Shown: positions 15,573 through 24,844, counted from the first letter of the stretch. The stretch: DNA of 57,154 nucleotides from an uncultured Clostridium sp. (GCA_905193755.1 CAJJPX010000005.1:1-57154); one strand, 5' to 3'. Made by a program: numbers and translations. The notes: generated from the letters alone by a model not told the origin.

Positions 15573-17753
15573 ATGAAGAAAACAAGAGTAATTAAGATTA
15601 ATGCAATATTCATAATTATTGTTGTTTTTATTTTTGTTGCAATAATTTTGAAATTATTATGGATAGGACTTGGTAATGTTAAAGTAGAAGGTAAACCTCT
15701 TGCTGATTTTGCAGAGAATCGTGATACACGTACTAAGACTTTAACTGCCAAACGTGGTACTATTTATTCTGCTAAAGGAGAAGTACTTGCAAAAGATGTA
15801 AATAGTTATACGGTAATAGCATATTTAGATCCTAGTAGAACTAAGGATGAGAAAAGACCATATCATGTAGTTGATAAAGAAAAAACAGCTGAACTTTTAA
15901 GTCCTTTAATAAATATGACTAAAGAGAGAATTTTAAAGCTTTTAAATACAAAGATTAAATCATGTAATGAAGATAAAACTGAATGTACAGAAAGAGTTCC
16001 ATATCAAGTAGAACTTGGACCTGGTGGTCGTGGTATTACTGAACTAGTTAAAGATCAAATTGAAGACTTAGACTTGCCAGGCATTGATTTTATTGCTAGT
16101 ACTAAGAGATATTATCCTAATGGAGACTTTTTATCTTATACTTTGGGATATGCTAAAAATAATGATGATAATCAATATGTTGGTGAAATGGGTCTTGAAC
16201 TTTATTATAATGAAGAATTAACTGGTGTAGATGGGTATAAAAAATATCAATCTGATTTATATGGATATCAAATAACTAGTACACCTGCTGTTGAACAAAA
16301 GAGTATTAGTGGAGATGATATATATCTTACAATTGATGATAATGTTCAAATGTTTACTGAACAAGCTATTAATACTTTGGAAGAGGGTAAACCAGAATGG
16401 GCTACTATGTCAGTTGTAAATGCTAAGACTGGTGAAATATTAGGAGTAGCATCAAGTCCTAGTTTTAATAATAATACATTAGAAATTAAATCTTATTATG
16501 ATCCATTTGTTGCTTATGAGTATGAACCTGGTTCTACTATGAAAATATTTAGTTTTATGGCAGCTATGGAAAATGGTATCTATGATGGAAGTAAAAAATA
16601 TAAAAGTGGTACTATCAAAATAGATGAAGCTAATATAAAGGATTGGAATAATAAAGGATGGGGAATGGTTACTTTTGATGAAGGATTCATGGCTTCGTCT
16701 AATGTTGCTGCTGTTAATTTGGCGATGGAACTAGGTAGAGCAAAATTGAAGGATTATTTTACCTCATTAGGTTTTGGAAAGAAAACTGGAATTTCACTTC
16801 CTAATGAAAGTAAGGGTACTGTTAATTTTAGATATAATACTGAAGTTGCTGCTGCATCTTATGGTCAAGGTATGACAGTTAGTGCTATTCAAATGGTACA
16901 AGCTCTTACAAGTATTGCTAATGATGGAGTTATGATTAAACCTTATTTAGTATCTAAAATAGTTAGTGGTGAAACGGGTGAGGTTGTTCTTGAGAATAAG
17001 AGAACAGAAGTGGCTAAGGTTGCTAGTACGGAAACTGTAGAAAAAATTAAAGAATTAATGCGTGGTGTAGTTCAAGATGGATGTAAAATTGCTACTGGTG
17101 GAGGATACAATGTTCCAGGGTATGATGTTATTGGTAAAACTGGTACTGCACAAATAGCATCTTCAAGTGGTGGATATTTAAAAGGAAGTAAAAATTATAT
17201 TAGAAGTTTTGCTACTTTATTTCCTGGAGATGATCCTGAAATTATAGTTTATGTTGCTGCTAGTAAGATATCAGACGCAAAATATTTAAAAAATGCTGTT
17301 AAAAGTCTTATAAAAGATGTTGGTACTTACTTAAATATAGTTGGCAGTAAAGAAGTAGAAGAAACAGGTACATATACAACAAAGAGTTATATAAATCTTG
17401 ATGTTAATACTGTTAAAACATCGTTAGAGGTTTCTTCAATGGAACCAATTATTATTGGAGAAGGAACCAAGATAATAAAGCAATATCCTAGTAGTAATAC
17501 CAAACTTAATGCTCATAATAAAATATTTTTAGTAACAAATGATTCTAATTATAAAATGATTGATATAAAAGGTTGGAGTAGAAGTGATGTGTCTACGTAT
17601 GCTAATCTTACAGGGCTTGATGTAACATTTGATGGATATGGGTATGTTAAAACATATTCTATAAAGAGTGGGACAGAACTAGTAAATGGCAGTAAACTAG
17701 AAGTGGCACTCGAGCCGAAATTTAAAGAAGAGGTGAAGAAGGAAGAAAATTAA
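15573..17753 (+). CDS. Class B penicillin-binding protein with C-terminal PASTA domains (PBP2B/SpoVD type)
   Basis: 726 aa. An N-terminal membrane anchor (about 8-30) precedes the PBP dimerisation domain (RGTIYSAKGEVLAKD) and a transpeptidase domain with all three active-site motifs: STMK (Ser321), SSN (375-377) and KTG (Lys522). The last about 130 residues form two PASTA-like repeats (YINLDVNTVKTSLEVSS and YKMIDIKGWSRSDVSTYA). It makes septal peptidoglycan cross-links. Whether it is the vegetative PBP2B or the spore-cortex SpoVD cannot be decided: only one such gene follows ftsL, whereas Bacillus has both. Last gene of the mraZ operon, ended by a terminator. Confidence 0.92.
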   Translation: MKKTRVIKINAIFIIIVVFIFVAIILKLLWIGLGNVKVEGKPLADFAENRDTRTKTLTAKRGTIYSAKGEVLAKDVNSYTVIAYLDPSRTKDEKRPYHVVDKEKTAELLSPLINMTKERILKLLNTKIKSCNEDKTECTERVPYQVELGPGGRGITELVKDQIEDLDLPGIDFIASTKRYYPNGDFLSYTLGYAKNNDDNQYVGEMGLELYYNEELTGVDGYKKYQSDLYGYQITSTPAVEQKSISGDDIYLTIDDNVQMFTEQAINTLEEGKPEWATMSVVNAKTGEILGVASSPSFNNNTLEIKSYYDPFVAYEYEPGSTMKIFSFMAAMENGIYDGSKKYKSGTIKIDEANIKDWNNKGWGMVTFDEGFMASSNVAAVNLAMELGRAKLKDYFTSLGFGKKTGISLPNESKGTVNFRYNTEVAAASYGQGMTVSAIQMVQALTSIANDGVMIKPYLVSKIVSGETGEVVLENKRTEVAKVASTETVEKIKELMRGVVQDGCKIATGGGYNVPGYDVIGKTGTAQIASSSGGYLKGSKNYIRSFATLFPGDDPEIIVYVAASKISDAKYLKNAVKSLIKDVGTYLNIVGSKEVEETGTYTTKSYINLDVNTVKTSLEVSSMEPIIIGEGTKIIKQYPSSNTKLNAHNKIFLVTNDSNYKMIDIKGWSRSDVSTYANLTGLDVTFDGYGYVKTYSIKSGTELVNGSKLEVALEPKFKEEVKKEEN

Positions 17754-17765
17754 CTTCCTTTTCTT
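17739..17765 (+). terminator. Terminator of the mraZ operon
   Basis: AAGGAAG (17739-17745), 8-nt loop holding the TAA stop, CTTCCTT (17754-17760), T-rich tail. Confidence 0.8.
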
Positions 17766-17817
17766 TTTCGACAAATTTTTTAATATTTGTGTTATACAAT
17801 ATAATTGAGGTGAAAAC

Positions 17818-18249
17818 ATGAGAATTTTTTATTTATTTGAAGTAAAAGATAATATCATTAAAAATTATAGAAATAATTATGAGGAGTTATATTCCATGCT
17901 TGAAAATATCCATCATTTAAAAACCGAAGATATAGTTCTTGGCTATAATATATTTAATTCATTAGTTGTTCCTTTGAAAAAAGAAGAGTATAACCAATAT
18001 ATTAAAGAATCTAATTTGGAAAATGAAAACTATATTTGTTATAATTATACTCATACTATAAATGATTTTTATAATGATGAAACAACTAAAATGGTTATAA
18101 ATAACTCTCATATAAAAATTAAAACTAATAAGAATGCTCCATCGTTTTTTTATAATATTCGTGCTTTTAAAAATATATTTGTATGTGATTTTGAGAACCA
18201 TGATTATTTTCTTTTAGATAATAATTTATATTCTTGCATAAACTCTTAA
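17818..18249 (+). CDS. sirA: Sporulation inhibitor of DNA replication SirA-like protein
   Basis: 143 aa, soluble. The N-terminus RIFYLFEVKDNIIKNY, the overall length (SirA of Bacillus is 148 aa) and the C-terminal strand pattern (KNIFVCDFENHDYFLLDNN, like the ending of SirA) match the family. SirA is made at sporulation onset and binds domain I of DnaA to block new rounds of replication. The strongest support is synteny: the next gene is yneF, as in Bacillus where sirA (yneE) precedes yneF. Sequence conservation is low. Confidence 0.72.
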   Translation: MRIFYLFEVKDNIIKNYRNNYEELYSMLENIHHLKTEDIVLGYNIFNSLVVPLKKEEYNQYIKESNLENENYICYNYTHTINDFYNDETTKMVINNSHIKIKTNKNAPSFFYNIRAFKNIFVCDFENHDYFLLDNNLYSCINS

Positions 18250-18282
18250 TTCTTGATAGAATTATCTTAGGGAGATGAATTT

Positions 18283-18528
18283 ATGTTAATATTAGAGACA
18301 GTTAAATGTACTGGTAATATCTGGATGGATATTTTATATTTAGTAATTGGTCTTATAGTTGGACTTGTAGCTGGTTTCTTAATTTCTAAGAAATTAGTTA
18401 GTAAGCAATTAAAAGAAAATCCACCAATTAATGAAGAAATGATTAAAACTTTAATGAGAGGAATGGGAAGAAATCCTAGTCAAAAACAAGTAAATCAGTT
18501 AATGAAACAAATGCAAAAGTTCCAATAG
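18283..18528 (+). CDS. yneF: UPF0154 (YneF) family membrane protein
   Basis: 81 aa: one N-terminal membrane helix (about 15-38, LYLVIGLIVGLVAGFLI) then the conserved soluble tail NPPINEEMIKTLMRGMGRNPSQKQVNQLMKQ split here by the family's usual P-S-x-K-Q motif. SD GGGAGATG precedes ATG 18283. The function of YneF is unknown. Its place after sirA is conserved with Bacillus. Confidence 0.9.
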   Translation: MLILETVKCTGNIWMDILYLVIGLIVGLVAGFLISKKLVSKQLKENPPINEEMIKTLMRGMGRNPSQKQVNQLMKQMQKFQ

Positions 18529-18539
18529 GAACTTTTTTT
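18516..18539 (+). terminator. Terminator containing the yneF stop codon
   Basis: AAAGTTCC (18516-18523), loop AATA, GGAACTTT (18528-18535), T run. A TATAAT for the next gene begins at 18544. Confidence 0.85.
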
Positions 18540-18565
18540 ATGTTATAATTTTTATGGTGAAATAT

Positions 18566-19099
18566 ATGAATAAATTTTTTGGACATTTACATACAATAAA
18601 TAAACATAGATTTGAAGTATTTAAATTATGTTGTAAGGTTGGTATTCCTTTTAGAGGTTTGGTGCATGATTTGTCTAAATATTCTTTTGAAGAGTTTTTC
18701 GAATCAGTTAAATATTATACAGATGGATCTGATAGTCCTTTGAGAACTAGTAAAAAAATAAATGGTTATAGTAAAGCTTGGCTCCATCATTTTGGTCGTA
18801 ATAAACATCATTTTGAATATTGGTATGACTATAGTGCTCCTGTTAAAACACCTATAATACCATTTAAATATATGCTTGAAATGATATGTGACAGAATAGC
18901 TGCTTCTAAAATATATTACAAGAAAGAATATAAAGATAGTACTTCATATGAATATTTTATGGCTCATAAAGATGGGTATCAATTAAACCCTAAACTTAAG
19001 AATTTTTTAGAAGAAGTATTTTATGATTTAAGTAAAAAAGGAGAGAAGATTCTTAATAAAAAATACATTTATAAACTTTATTTAAAACATACAAAATAA
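18566..19099 (+). CDS. DUF5662 family protein (HD-like metal-binding pattern)
   Basis: About 177 aa from ATG 18566, with GGTG 6 nt upstream as SD; ATG 18554 is an alternative but lies only a few bases after a TATAAT (18544-18549). The His/Asp pattern LVHDLSKYSFEEF, then LHHFGRNKHHFEYW and EMICDRIAASK is that of DUF5662 proteins, which look like HD-domain phosphohydrolases. Soluble. Function unknown. It converges on the WG-repeat gene, sharing one bidirectional terminator. Confidence 0.75.
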   Translation: MNKFFGHLHTINKHRFEVFKLCCKVGIPFRGLVHDLSKYSFEEFFESVKYYTDGSDSPLRTSKKINGYSKAWLHHFGRNKHHFEYWYDYSAPVKTPIIPFKYMLEMICDRIAASKIYYKKEYKDSTSYEYFMAHKDGYQLNPKLKNFLEEVFYDLSKKGEKILNKKYIYKLYLKHTK

Positions 19100-19128
19100 A
19101 GATTCTACTGATTTGTAGAATCTTTTTT
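19098..19128. terminator. Bidirectional terminator holding both convergent stop codons
   Basis: AAAGATTCTAC (19098-19108), loop TGATTT, GTAGAATCTTT (19115-19125). The left arm contains the + gene's TAA (19097-19099) and the - gene's stop (19105-19107). Confidence 0.9.
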
Positions 19129-20649
19129 AAAAGTTAATTCAAATATTTCTTTGGAATCTTTAGAGAATAGGTAACCACCTAAGTATTCATATTCACCATC
19201 ATCAAATTCTTGTAATAATTCTTTATCTTTATAAACTTTTAATTTATAATTGTTTGTTATATAGAAATTATAGCCATTATCAAAGTATTGTTTTAATGCA
19301 TTGTACTCATCTAATACTTTTGAATTAAGTAAGTCTATATAATAAAGTATATCTTGATCATCAACTTCTGTATAAAGAGAAATTTTGTAATAGTTTTTAT
19401 TTTGATACATTGGTGAGATTGTATACATATAATCTATATTTTTATTTTTATCAAATTCAGTTTTATAGTATTCGTATAAATCATTGTCATAGAATGTAAG
19501 GATTACTTTATCATTGTTAGGTTCAAATGTATAAATATATTTAGAATTTTTATTGAATGAATATAAATCTATAAATTCAGTACTTGTACTTATTTTTCTT
19601 TCTATGTCTTTTGAATTTATTAAGTAAATAGATGTTTTATTATTATAGTATGTTACTAGATATAGTTTATTATTTATTACTGATGTTACTATTGTGTCAT
19701 ATATGCCATCATAACCTGGGTATCTATCTTCAAGTGATGCATCTATTTTACTATCAATATATATTTTACAGTTAGCATCTGCGATACTTATTTTTTTGTT
19801 TTTTTCAAGTATTAAGAAGTTTTCTATTGATACTATTTGATTGTATTCAATTGGAATAATTATTTCATTTTTAAAGTTTACAACTCCAAATTTATTATCT
19901 TTTATAACTATTGCATATTTATCATTATAAACACTTATTCCATCATAAATAGCATCTATTATTATGTTTCCTTTATAGTCTATAAGTCCTGATTTTTTAA
20001 TTTCATTTGTTATAGGGAAGTAGTAAAGGCTAGTACTTATTGGTTCTTCCATTTCTCTATATGCGATAGAGAAATCATCATCTATAGTAGAAGATCCAAT
20101 ATCTAGTTTAGTAACACTACCGTCATTTGTATTTAATACTTCGTAAGTGTATGTATTTGCTTTTTCATCATAAGTTTCAAGTATAGCATAAATTCCAGTT
20201 AATTCTTTATTAAATGGTAATATAATATCGTTATAATCTTTAGATTTCTTTTTGGTTTTAGTATTTACATAGTAGCAATATTCATTATCTCCATAATAAA
20301 ATTCAAAATTTTTCGATTTAGCATTTGGATAATCTTTATCATCATCTTCATCTTGCTTTAAGATTTTTTCATCAAATAATTTTCCATTATTACCAATAGT
20401 ATAAAGTTCTCCTTTTACGAGGTCACTTATTTCTTTAGTATCATTATCATAATATATACTACCAATTGTAGTGTATTTAGAAACTAATTCTACTTCTTTG
20501 AATTCTTCTGTTATTTTTGGTATTTCAGGTTCTTTTGGTTCTTCTGGCACTTTTGGATCAGAAGATAAGATACCAATAACTGCGGCACTTATACATAATA
20601 CTAATAGTAATACTATTACAATAATAATAATTCTTTTTTTCTTATTCAT
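19105..20649 (-). CDS. Membrane-anchored WG-repeat-like beta-propeller protein
   Basis: 514 aa. A short Lys-rich N-terminus and one membrane helix (about 5-28) precede a Pro/Glu-rich linker (DPKVPEEPKEPEIPKITEE) and a long external domain. Around 235-285 are two degenerate WG repeats (SGLIDYKGNIIIDAIYDGIS, FGVVNFKNEIIIPIEYNQI); the remainder continues as beta-strand-rich repeats. Such proteins are common and uncharacterised in gut Firmicutes. The VLC near residue 19 is not a good lipobox. SD AAGGTGG and a TATAAT lie upstream on the minus strand. Ligand unknown. Confidence 0.7.
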   Translation of the reverse strand: MNKKKRIIIIVIVLLLVLCISAAVIGILSSDPKVPEEPKEPEIPKITEEFKEVELVSKYTTIGSIYYDNDTKEISDLVKGELYTIGNNGKLFDEKILKQDEDDDKDYPNAKSKNFEFYYGDNEYCYYVNTKTKKKSKDYNDIILPFNKELTGIYAILETYDEKANTYTYEVLNTNDGSVTKLDIGSSTIDDDFSIAYREMEEPISTSLYYFPITNEIKKSGLIDYKGNIIIDAIYDGISVYNDKYAIVIKDNKFGVVNFKNEIIIPIEYNQIVSIENFLILEKNKKISIADANCKIYIDSKIDASLEDRYPGYDGIYDTIVTSVINNKLYLVTYYNNKTSIYLINSKDIERKISTSTEFIDLYSFNKNSKYIYTFEPNNDKVILTFYDNDLYEYYKTEFDKNKNIDYMYTISPMYQNKNYYKISLYTEVDDQDILYYIDLLNSKVLDEYNALKQYFDNGYNFYITNNYKLKVYKDKELLQEFDDGEYEYLGGYLFSKDSKEIFELTFKKDSTNQ

Positions 20650-20744
20650 TTATAACCACCTTTATTATAAAAATATTATAACATACAAATTATGCTTTTA
20701 AAATATTCTAATTTAATATATAATATTTTATGGAGAAGTAAAAA

Positions 20745-21608
20745 ATGAAAAAAGAAATACAAGAATATATAACATACTTAACACCTGAATTTATTTATGT
20801 TCCATTTGATTCAATAGAAAAATTACAATTACCTAAAAATAAAAAAGTTAATCATAATACGTTACTTGGTGAAAGAGATAATGATAAAAAAATATTTAGT
20901 CCTGTTAGTGGTAAAATAGTTGGTACTAGTAAGATGTCTTATAAAAGTGGGAATGCGAATAGTTTAGTTATTGAGAATGATTTTATAGATAAAAAAGAAA
21001 AATTAAATCCTACTAGAAATTTAAGTAAAACTAAAAAGAGTGATATAGTTGAATCATTAAAAAAGTATGGACTTGATAATAAAATAAATAGTAAGACTAC
21101 TTTAGTAGTTAATTCTTTATATGATAAAAATTATGATCTTAAAGATATGGTAATTAACTATGAAAGTTATGAAGAAATACTTGAAGCAATAGATGAATTT
21201 ATGAGTGCTTTTGGTATGAAGAATTGTTATATATGTGTAAGTAGAGATGACTTAAATTCTATAGGGGCTTATAACAAATATATTAATGCTTTTTTAAATA
21301 TATGTATGGTTCATAGTAATAAGAAATTTAAGGATTCTACTTGTGTATTTTATAATGTTGAAGAGATTCTTGCGATTCATAAAGCTATATCTTTAGATTA
21401 TATGTATGATAATACTATTTTAACTATAAATGATGGTAAACCTATAATAGTTAAGGTAAAACTATATACTTCTTTAGTAGAACTCTTAGAGGCTTTAAAA
21501 ATAGCTTATAAAACTAAATCTATATATATAGATAATATTAAAATAGATAATCCTTCTAATTTTATAATAGATGCTAATGTTAGAAGTGTTATAGTAAAGG
21601 ATAAATAA
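20745..21608 (+). CDS. Orphan RnfC-like protein lacking iron-sulfur motifs
   Basis: 287 aa. The start (IYVPFDSIEKLQLPKNKKV, LLGERDNDKKIFSPVSGKIVG) is like the barrel-sandwich N-domain of RnfC. The middle (DIVESLKKYGL, then YEEILEAIDEFMSAFGMKNCYICVSRDD) follows the RnfC core. The usual Gly-rich GGAGFPT and NgaECEP flavin/NADH motifs are missing, as is the C-terminal ferredoxin domain with its CxxCxxC motifs. No other rnf gene is nearby; holA begins 1 bp after its stop. It may be a degenerate RnfC with a new role. TATAAT and SD GGAG lie upstream. Confidence 0.5.
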   Translation: MKKEIQEYITYLTPEFIYVPFDSIEKLQLPKNKKVNHNTLLGERDNDKKIFSPVSGKIVGTSKMSYKSGNANSLVIENDFIDKKEKLNPTRNLSKTKKSDIVESLKKYGLDNKINSKTTLVVNSLYDKNYDLKDMVINYESYEEILEAIDEFMSAFGMKNCYICVSRDDLNSIGAYNKYINAFLNICMVHSNKKFKDSTCVFYNVEEILAIHKAISLDYMYDNTILTINDGKPIIVKVKLYTSLVELLEALKIAYKTKSIYIDNIKIDNPSNFIIDANVRSVIVKDK

Positions 21609-21609
21609 T

Positions 21610-22536
21610 ATGATATATGTATTCTTAGGAAATGAAATAAATATTATTAAAAGAAAAATTGATTCTTTAATAGATGAACTTAAAATAGATAATATTATTA
21701 AATATGATTATGATAATGTAAGTATTGATGACTTATTAAATGAAATAAATTATGTAGACTTATTTAATGAAAAGAAATTACTTATAGTATCAAATTTTAC
21801 TTTTAAGAAGATGAAAGATAAAGAAGAAAAAGCATTAAGTAATTATATAAATCATATGAATGATAATGTTATTATATTAAAATGTATAGATGAGAAGTTA
21901 GATTCTAAAAAGAGTATTATTAAGTTATTAAATGAAAAGTGTAAAGTTATAGAGTTAGTTAAGATGGATTATAAAACATTACATGAATATGTAACTAAGA
22001 TATTTAGTGATAATAAAAAGAGAATTACTTATAATCAAATAAAGAATATATTAAGTTTATGTGAGAATGATACTGATAGTGTTTTAAATGAAGTAAATAA
22101 GTTACTTTTATATAAGTTAGATAGTGATACGATTACTGATGAAGACATTGAAAAAGTAATTAGTAAGAATAGTGAAAAAGAAATGTTTAAGTTGAATGAT
22201 GCTGTTATGAGTCATAATATTCCTAATATGCTTGAAAGTACTAAAACTCTTGTTAGTAGTGGAGTAGATGAAGTTGTTATAATAGATTATTTATCTAAAC
22301 AATTTAGAACACTTTATCAAATAAAAGTTATGTCTAAAGATACAGGAGTACAAACTATAACAAGTAGACTTTCTATAAATCCTTTTGTATTTAAGAAGAT
22401 GCTTGATGTAGTAGGTAAATTTAGTGAAGAAAAATTACTTAATATTATATATAAATTAAGTGATGCAGATATTTCTATAAAAGTAGAGGGGCTTGATAAA
22501 AGTAAAGTTCTTGAGAATTTTTATTTATCAATATGA
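21610..22536 (+). CDS. holA: DNA polymerase III delta subunit
   Basis: 308 aa, the usual HolA length. Seen: the N-terminal YVFLGNE motif in place of a P-loop, VDLFNEKKLLIVSNF, a central helical lid with NEVNKLLLY and a C-terminal collar domain (DVVGKFSEEKLLNIIYKLSDADISIKVEG). HolA opens the sliding clamp within the clamp loader. Translationally coupled to the RnfC-like gene (1 bp apart). Confidence 0.9.
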   Translation: MIYVFLGNEINIIKRKIDSLIDELKIDNIIKYDYDNVSIDDLLNEINYVDLFNEKKLLIVSNFTFKKMKDKEEKALSNYINHMNDNVIILKCIDEKLDSKKSIIKLLNEKCKVIELVKMDYKTLHEYVTKIFSDNKKRITYNQIKNILSLCENDTDSVLNEVNKLLLYKLDSDTITDEDIEKVISKNSEKEMFKLNDAVMSHNIPNMLESTKTLVSSGVDEVVIIDYLSKQFRTLYQIKVMSKDTGVQTITSRLSINPFVFKKMLDVVGKFSEEKLLNIIYKLSDADISIKVEGLDKSKVLENFYLSI

Positions 22537-22545
22537 CGTATATAC

Positions 22546-22577
22546 TTTACATAGTAAACGTAAAATTATTATGTAAA
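22546..22577. promoter_or_regulatory. Inverted repeat upstream of mraY
   Basis: TTTACATA (22546-22553) and TATGTAAA (22570-22577) are perfect inverted arms 16 bp apart. A TATAAT at 22593-22598 puts the right arm at the expected -35. No T run follows, so an operator is as likely as a terminator. Confidence 0.4.
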
Positions 22578-22622
22578 ACATTAAAATAAAAGTATAATAT
22601 ATTTATAAGGGTGTGATATTTT

Positions 22623-23615
22623 ATGTTAATTCTAGCTAAAAGTATATTAGGGTTAATGATAGGTTTCTTTTTATCTGTAATATTAGGATTATTCTTAATA
22701 CCAGTGCTAAGAAAATTAAAGTGTGGTCAAACAATAAGTTCATTTGTGGCATTTAGACATGCAAGTAAACAAGGAACTCCAACTATAGGTGGTCTTATAT
22801 TTATAATTCCGACTTTGATAACGATGATTCTTTTATATTTGAGAGGTAGTTTAGAGATAACTCATAATTTACTTATTATAATATTTGTATTTGTAAGTTA
22901 TGCATTACTTGGATTTGTTGATGATTATTTAAAAGTAAGAGATCACAATAATGATGGACTTTCAATAACTCAAAAGTTAGTTGTTCAAGTATTAATAGCG
23001 TTAGTATTTTTCTATATATATATGCAAGGAGGAGGGGATGCATATTTAACCATAACTTCTCTTGGTATAAATATTGATATGAAATGGTTATATGGACTCT
23101 TTATATTATTCCTTTTAGTAGGAAGTTCTAATGCAGTTAATTTAACTGATGGGTTAGATGGGCTTGCTGGAGGGCTTTCATTAATAGCATTCTTAAGTTT
23201 TGGTATTATTACTTGGGGAACAACTTGGATAGCAGGTTATCAAGAAATAGCAATTTTCTGTTTTATACTTGTTGGTTCAATATTAGGATTTTTAGTATTT
23301 AATACACATCCAGCTAAAGTATTTATGGGAGACACTGGTTCTTTAGCTTTAGGAGCAACACTAGCGGCAGTTGCAATAGTAACTAAACACGAGCTATCAC
23401 TTGCTCTAATAGGTGGAGTATTTGTAATGGAAGTATTATCTTCTATAATACAATTAACTGCTATTAAGAAATTTAAAAGAAAAGTATTTTTAATGGCTCC
23501 AATACACCATCATTTTGAGAAATTAGGTTGGGAAGAAACTGACATTGTAAAAATGTTTTTGATAGTAGGATTTATGCTTGGTATGGTTGCAATATACTAT
23601 GGTGTATGGATGTAA
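22623..23615 (+). CDS. mraY: Phospho-N-acetylmuramoyl-pentapeptide transferase
   Basis: 330 aa, about ten membrane helices. Active-site motifs are present: GTPTIGGL, FVDDYLKV with the Asp pair, SSNAVNLTDGLDGLAGG, FNTHPAKVFMGDTGSLALG and the loop MAPIHHHFEKLGW. MraY transfers UDP-MurNAc-pentapeptide to undecaprenyl phosphate to make lipid I. In most Bacilli it lies between murE and murD in the dcw cluster; here it is about 5 kb from mraZ-pbp and is followed only by an ftsW-type gene. Confidence 0.96.
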   Translation: MLILAKSILGLMIGFFLSVILGLFLIPVLRKLKCGQTISSFVAFRHASKQGTPTIGGLIFIIPTLITMILLYLRGSLEITHNLLIIIFVFVSYALLGFVDDYLKVRDHNNDGLSITQKLVVQVLIALVFFYIYMQGGGDAYLTITSLGINIDMKWLYGLFILFLLVGSSNAVNLTDGLDGLAGGLSLIAFLSFGIITWGTTWIAGYQEIAIFCFILVGSILGFLVFNTHPAKVFMGDTGSLALGATLAAVAIVTKHELSLALIGGVFVMEVLSSIIQLTAIKKFKRKVFLMAPIHHHFEKLGWEETDIVKMFLIVGFMLGMVAIYYGVWM

Positions 23616-23638
23616 AGAAAAACTAAATACATAAATAT

Positions 23639-23680
23639 AATCACTTATTCATATTATTAATGAATAGGTGATTTTTATTA
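23639..23680 (+). terminator. 14-bp hairpin between mraY and the FtsW-type gene
   Basis: AATCACTTATTCAT (23639-23652), loop ATTATTA, ATGAATAGGTGATT (23660-23673), one U-G pair, then a T-rich tail. The right arm includes AGGTG, the only good ribosome site for the next gene, so the hairpin may control transcription, translation or both. Confidence 0.75.
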
Positions 23681-24753
23681 AAAGAAATAAACTAATAATT
23701 ATTACAACTATATTACTAGCTTTAATAGGTGTCATAATGATATATTCTAGTAGTTATATATGGGCATCTTTTAAATATAATAATCCTTATAAATATGTAC
23801 TTAATCAAGGTATATTCTTTATAGTTGGTATTTTTATTATGTTTATGTTTTCTAAAGTAGATGTTAATATTTATAAGAAATACTCAAATACTTTTTTAGG
23901 TATTTGTTTTTTATTGCTTGTTTTAGTTTTAATACCAGGTATTGGTAGTGTTAGGAATGGAAGTAGAAGTTGGTTTGGTATTATGGGACTTGGTTTTCAG
24001 CCTAGTGAACTTACTAAGATATCTCTTATAATATTTACATCAAAATATTTAAGTAATAATGATAAGATAAAAAGACATCCATTTAAGTTTATGGCTCCGG
24101 TACTTTTTATAATAATGTTGTTTTTTGGACTTATAATGTTAGAACCGGATTTTGGTACTGGTATGGTTATAGTTTGTTCTTTGATTGGACTTATATTTAT
24201 TAGTGGAACAGATGTGTCAATATTTATAAAATTAGGTATTTTTGGGATAGCTGGGATAATTGCTCTTATCATAATCGCACCATATAGAATGGACAGAATT
24301 ACATCGTTTTTAAATCCATGGAGTGATCCCTTGGGTAGTGGTTTTCAAATGATACAAAGTTTATATGCAATAGGTCCAGGAGGGCTACTTGGGTATGGAT
24401 TTTTAAATTCTAGACAAAAACATTTTTATCTTCCAGAACCTCAAACAGACTTTATATTTTCAATAATTAGTGAAGAGTTTGGTTTCATTGGAGACTTAAT
24501 TTTAATATTACTTTTTATAACGTTATTTTATAATATCATTAAGAAAGCAATAAATACTGAAGATTTATTTTCAAAGTACTTAATATTTGGTTTAGTATTT
24601 TTAATGATGTTTCAGACACTTCTTAATCTTTCAGTAGTAGTTGGTCTTGTTCCAATAACAGGTGTAACTCTTCCTTTTATTAGTTATGGTGGATCATCTT
24701 TATTAGTTAGTATGATGAGTATTGGTATCATTTTAAATGTTAAAGATAAATAA
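23668..24753 (+). CDS. FtsW/RodA/SpoVE family glycosyltransferase
   Basis: 361 aa with about ten membrane helices. Family motifs: MIYSSSYIWA, NGSRSWFGIMGLGFQPSEL, LEPDFGTG, YQ-like GSGFQMIQSLYAIGPGGLLGYG, DFIFSIISEEFGFIGDL and PITGVTLPFISYGGSSL. These SEDS proteins polymerise lipid II with a class B PBP. FtsW (division) and SpoVE (spore cortex) cannot be told apart here. The start is uncertain: GTG 23668 has no SD and lies in a hairpin arm, whereas AGGTG (23666-23670) fits a start at ATT 23677. Confidence 0.9.
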   Translation: MIFIKRNKLIIITTILLALIGVIMIYSSSYIWASFKYNNPYKYVLNQGIFFIVGIFIMFMFSKVDVNIYKKYSNTFLGICFLLLVLVLIPGIGSVRNGSRSWFGIMGLGFQPSELTKISLIIFTSKYLSNNDKIKRHPFKFMAPVLFIIMLFFGLIMLEPDFGTGMVIVCSLIGLIFISGTDVSIFIKLGIFGIAGIIALIIIAPYRMDRITSFLNPWSDPLGSGFQMIQSLYAIGPGGLLGYGFLNSRQKHFYLPEPQTDFIFSIISEEFGFIGDLILILLFITLFYNIIKKAINTEDLFSKYLIFGLVFLMMFQTLLNLSVVVGLVPITGVTLPFISYGGSSLLVSMMSIGIILNVKDK

Positions 24754-24844
24754 GGCTTTCTTTATTAAGAAGAAATATAGTGTGTTTACATATATTTGAT
24801 ATACTATGATTGATACTAATTATATTTAATGGTATTATGTTTGT

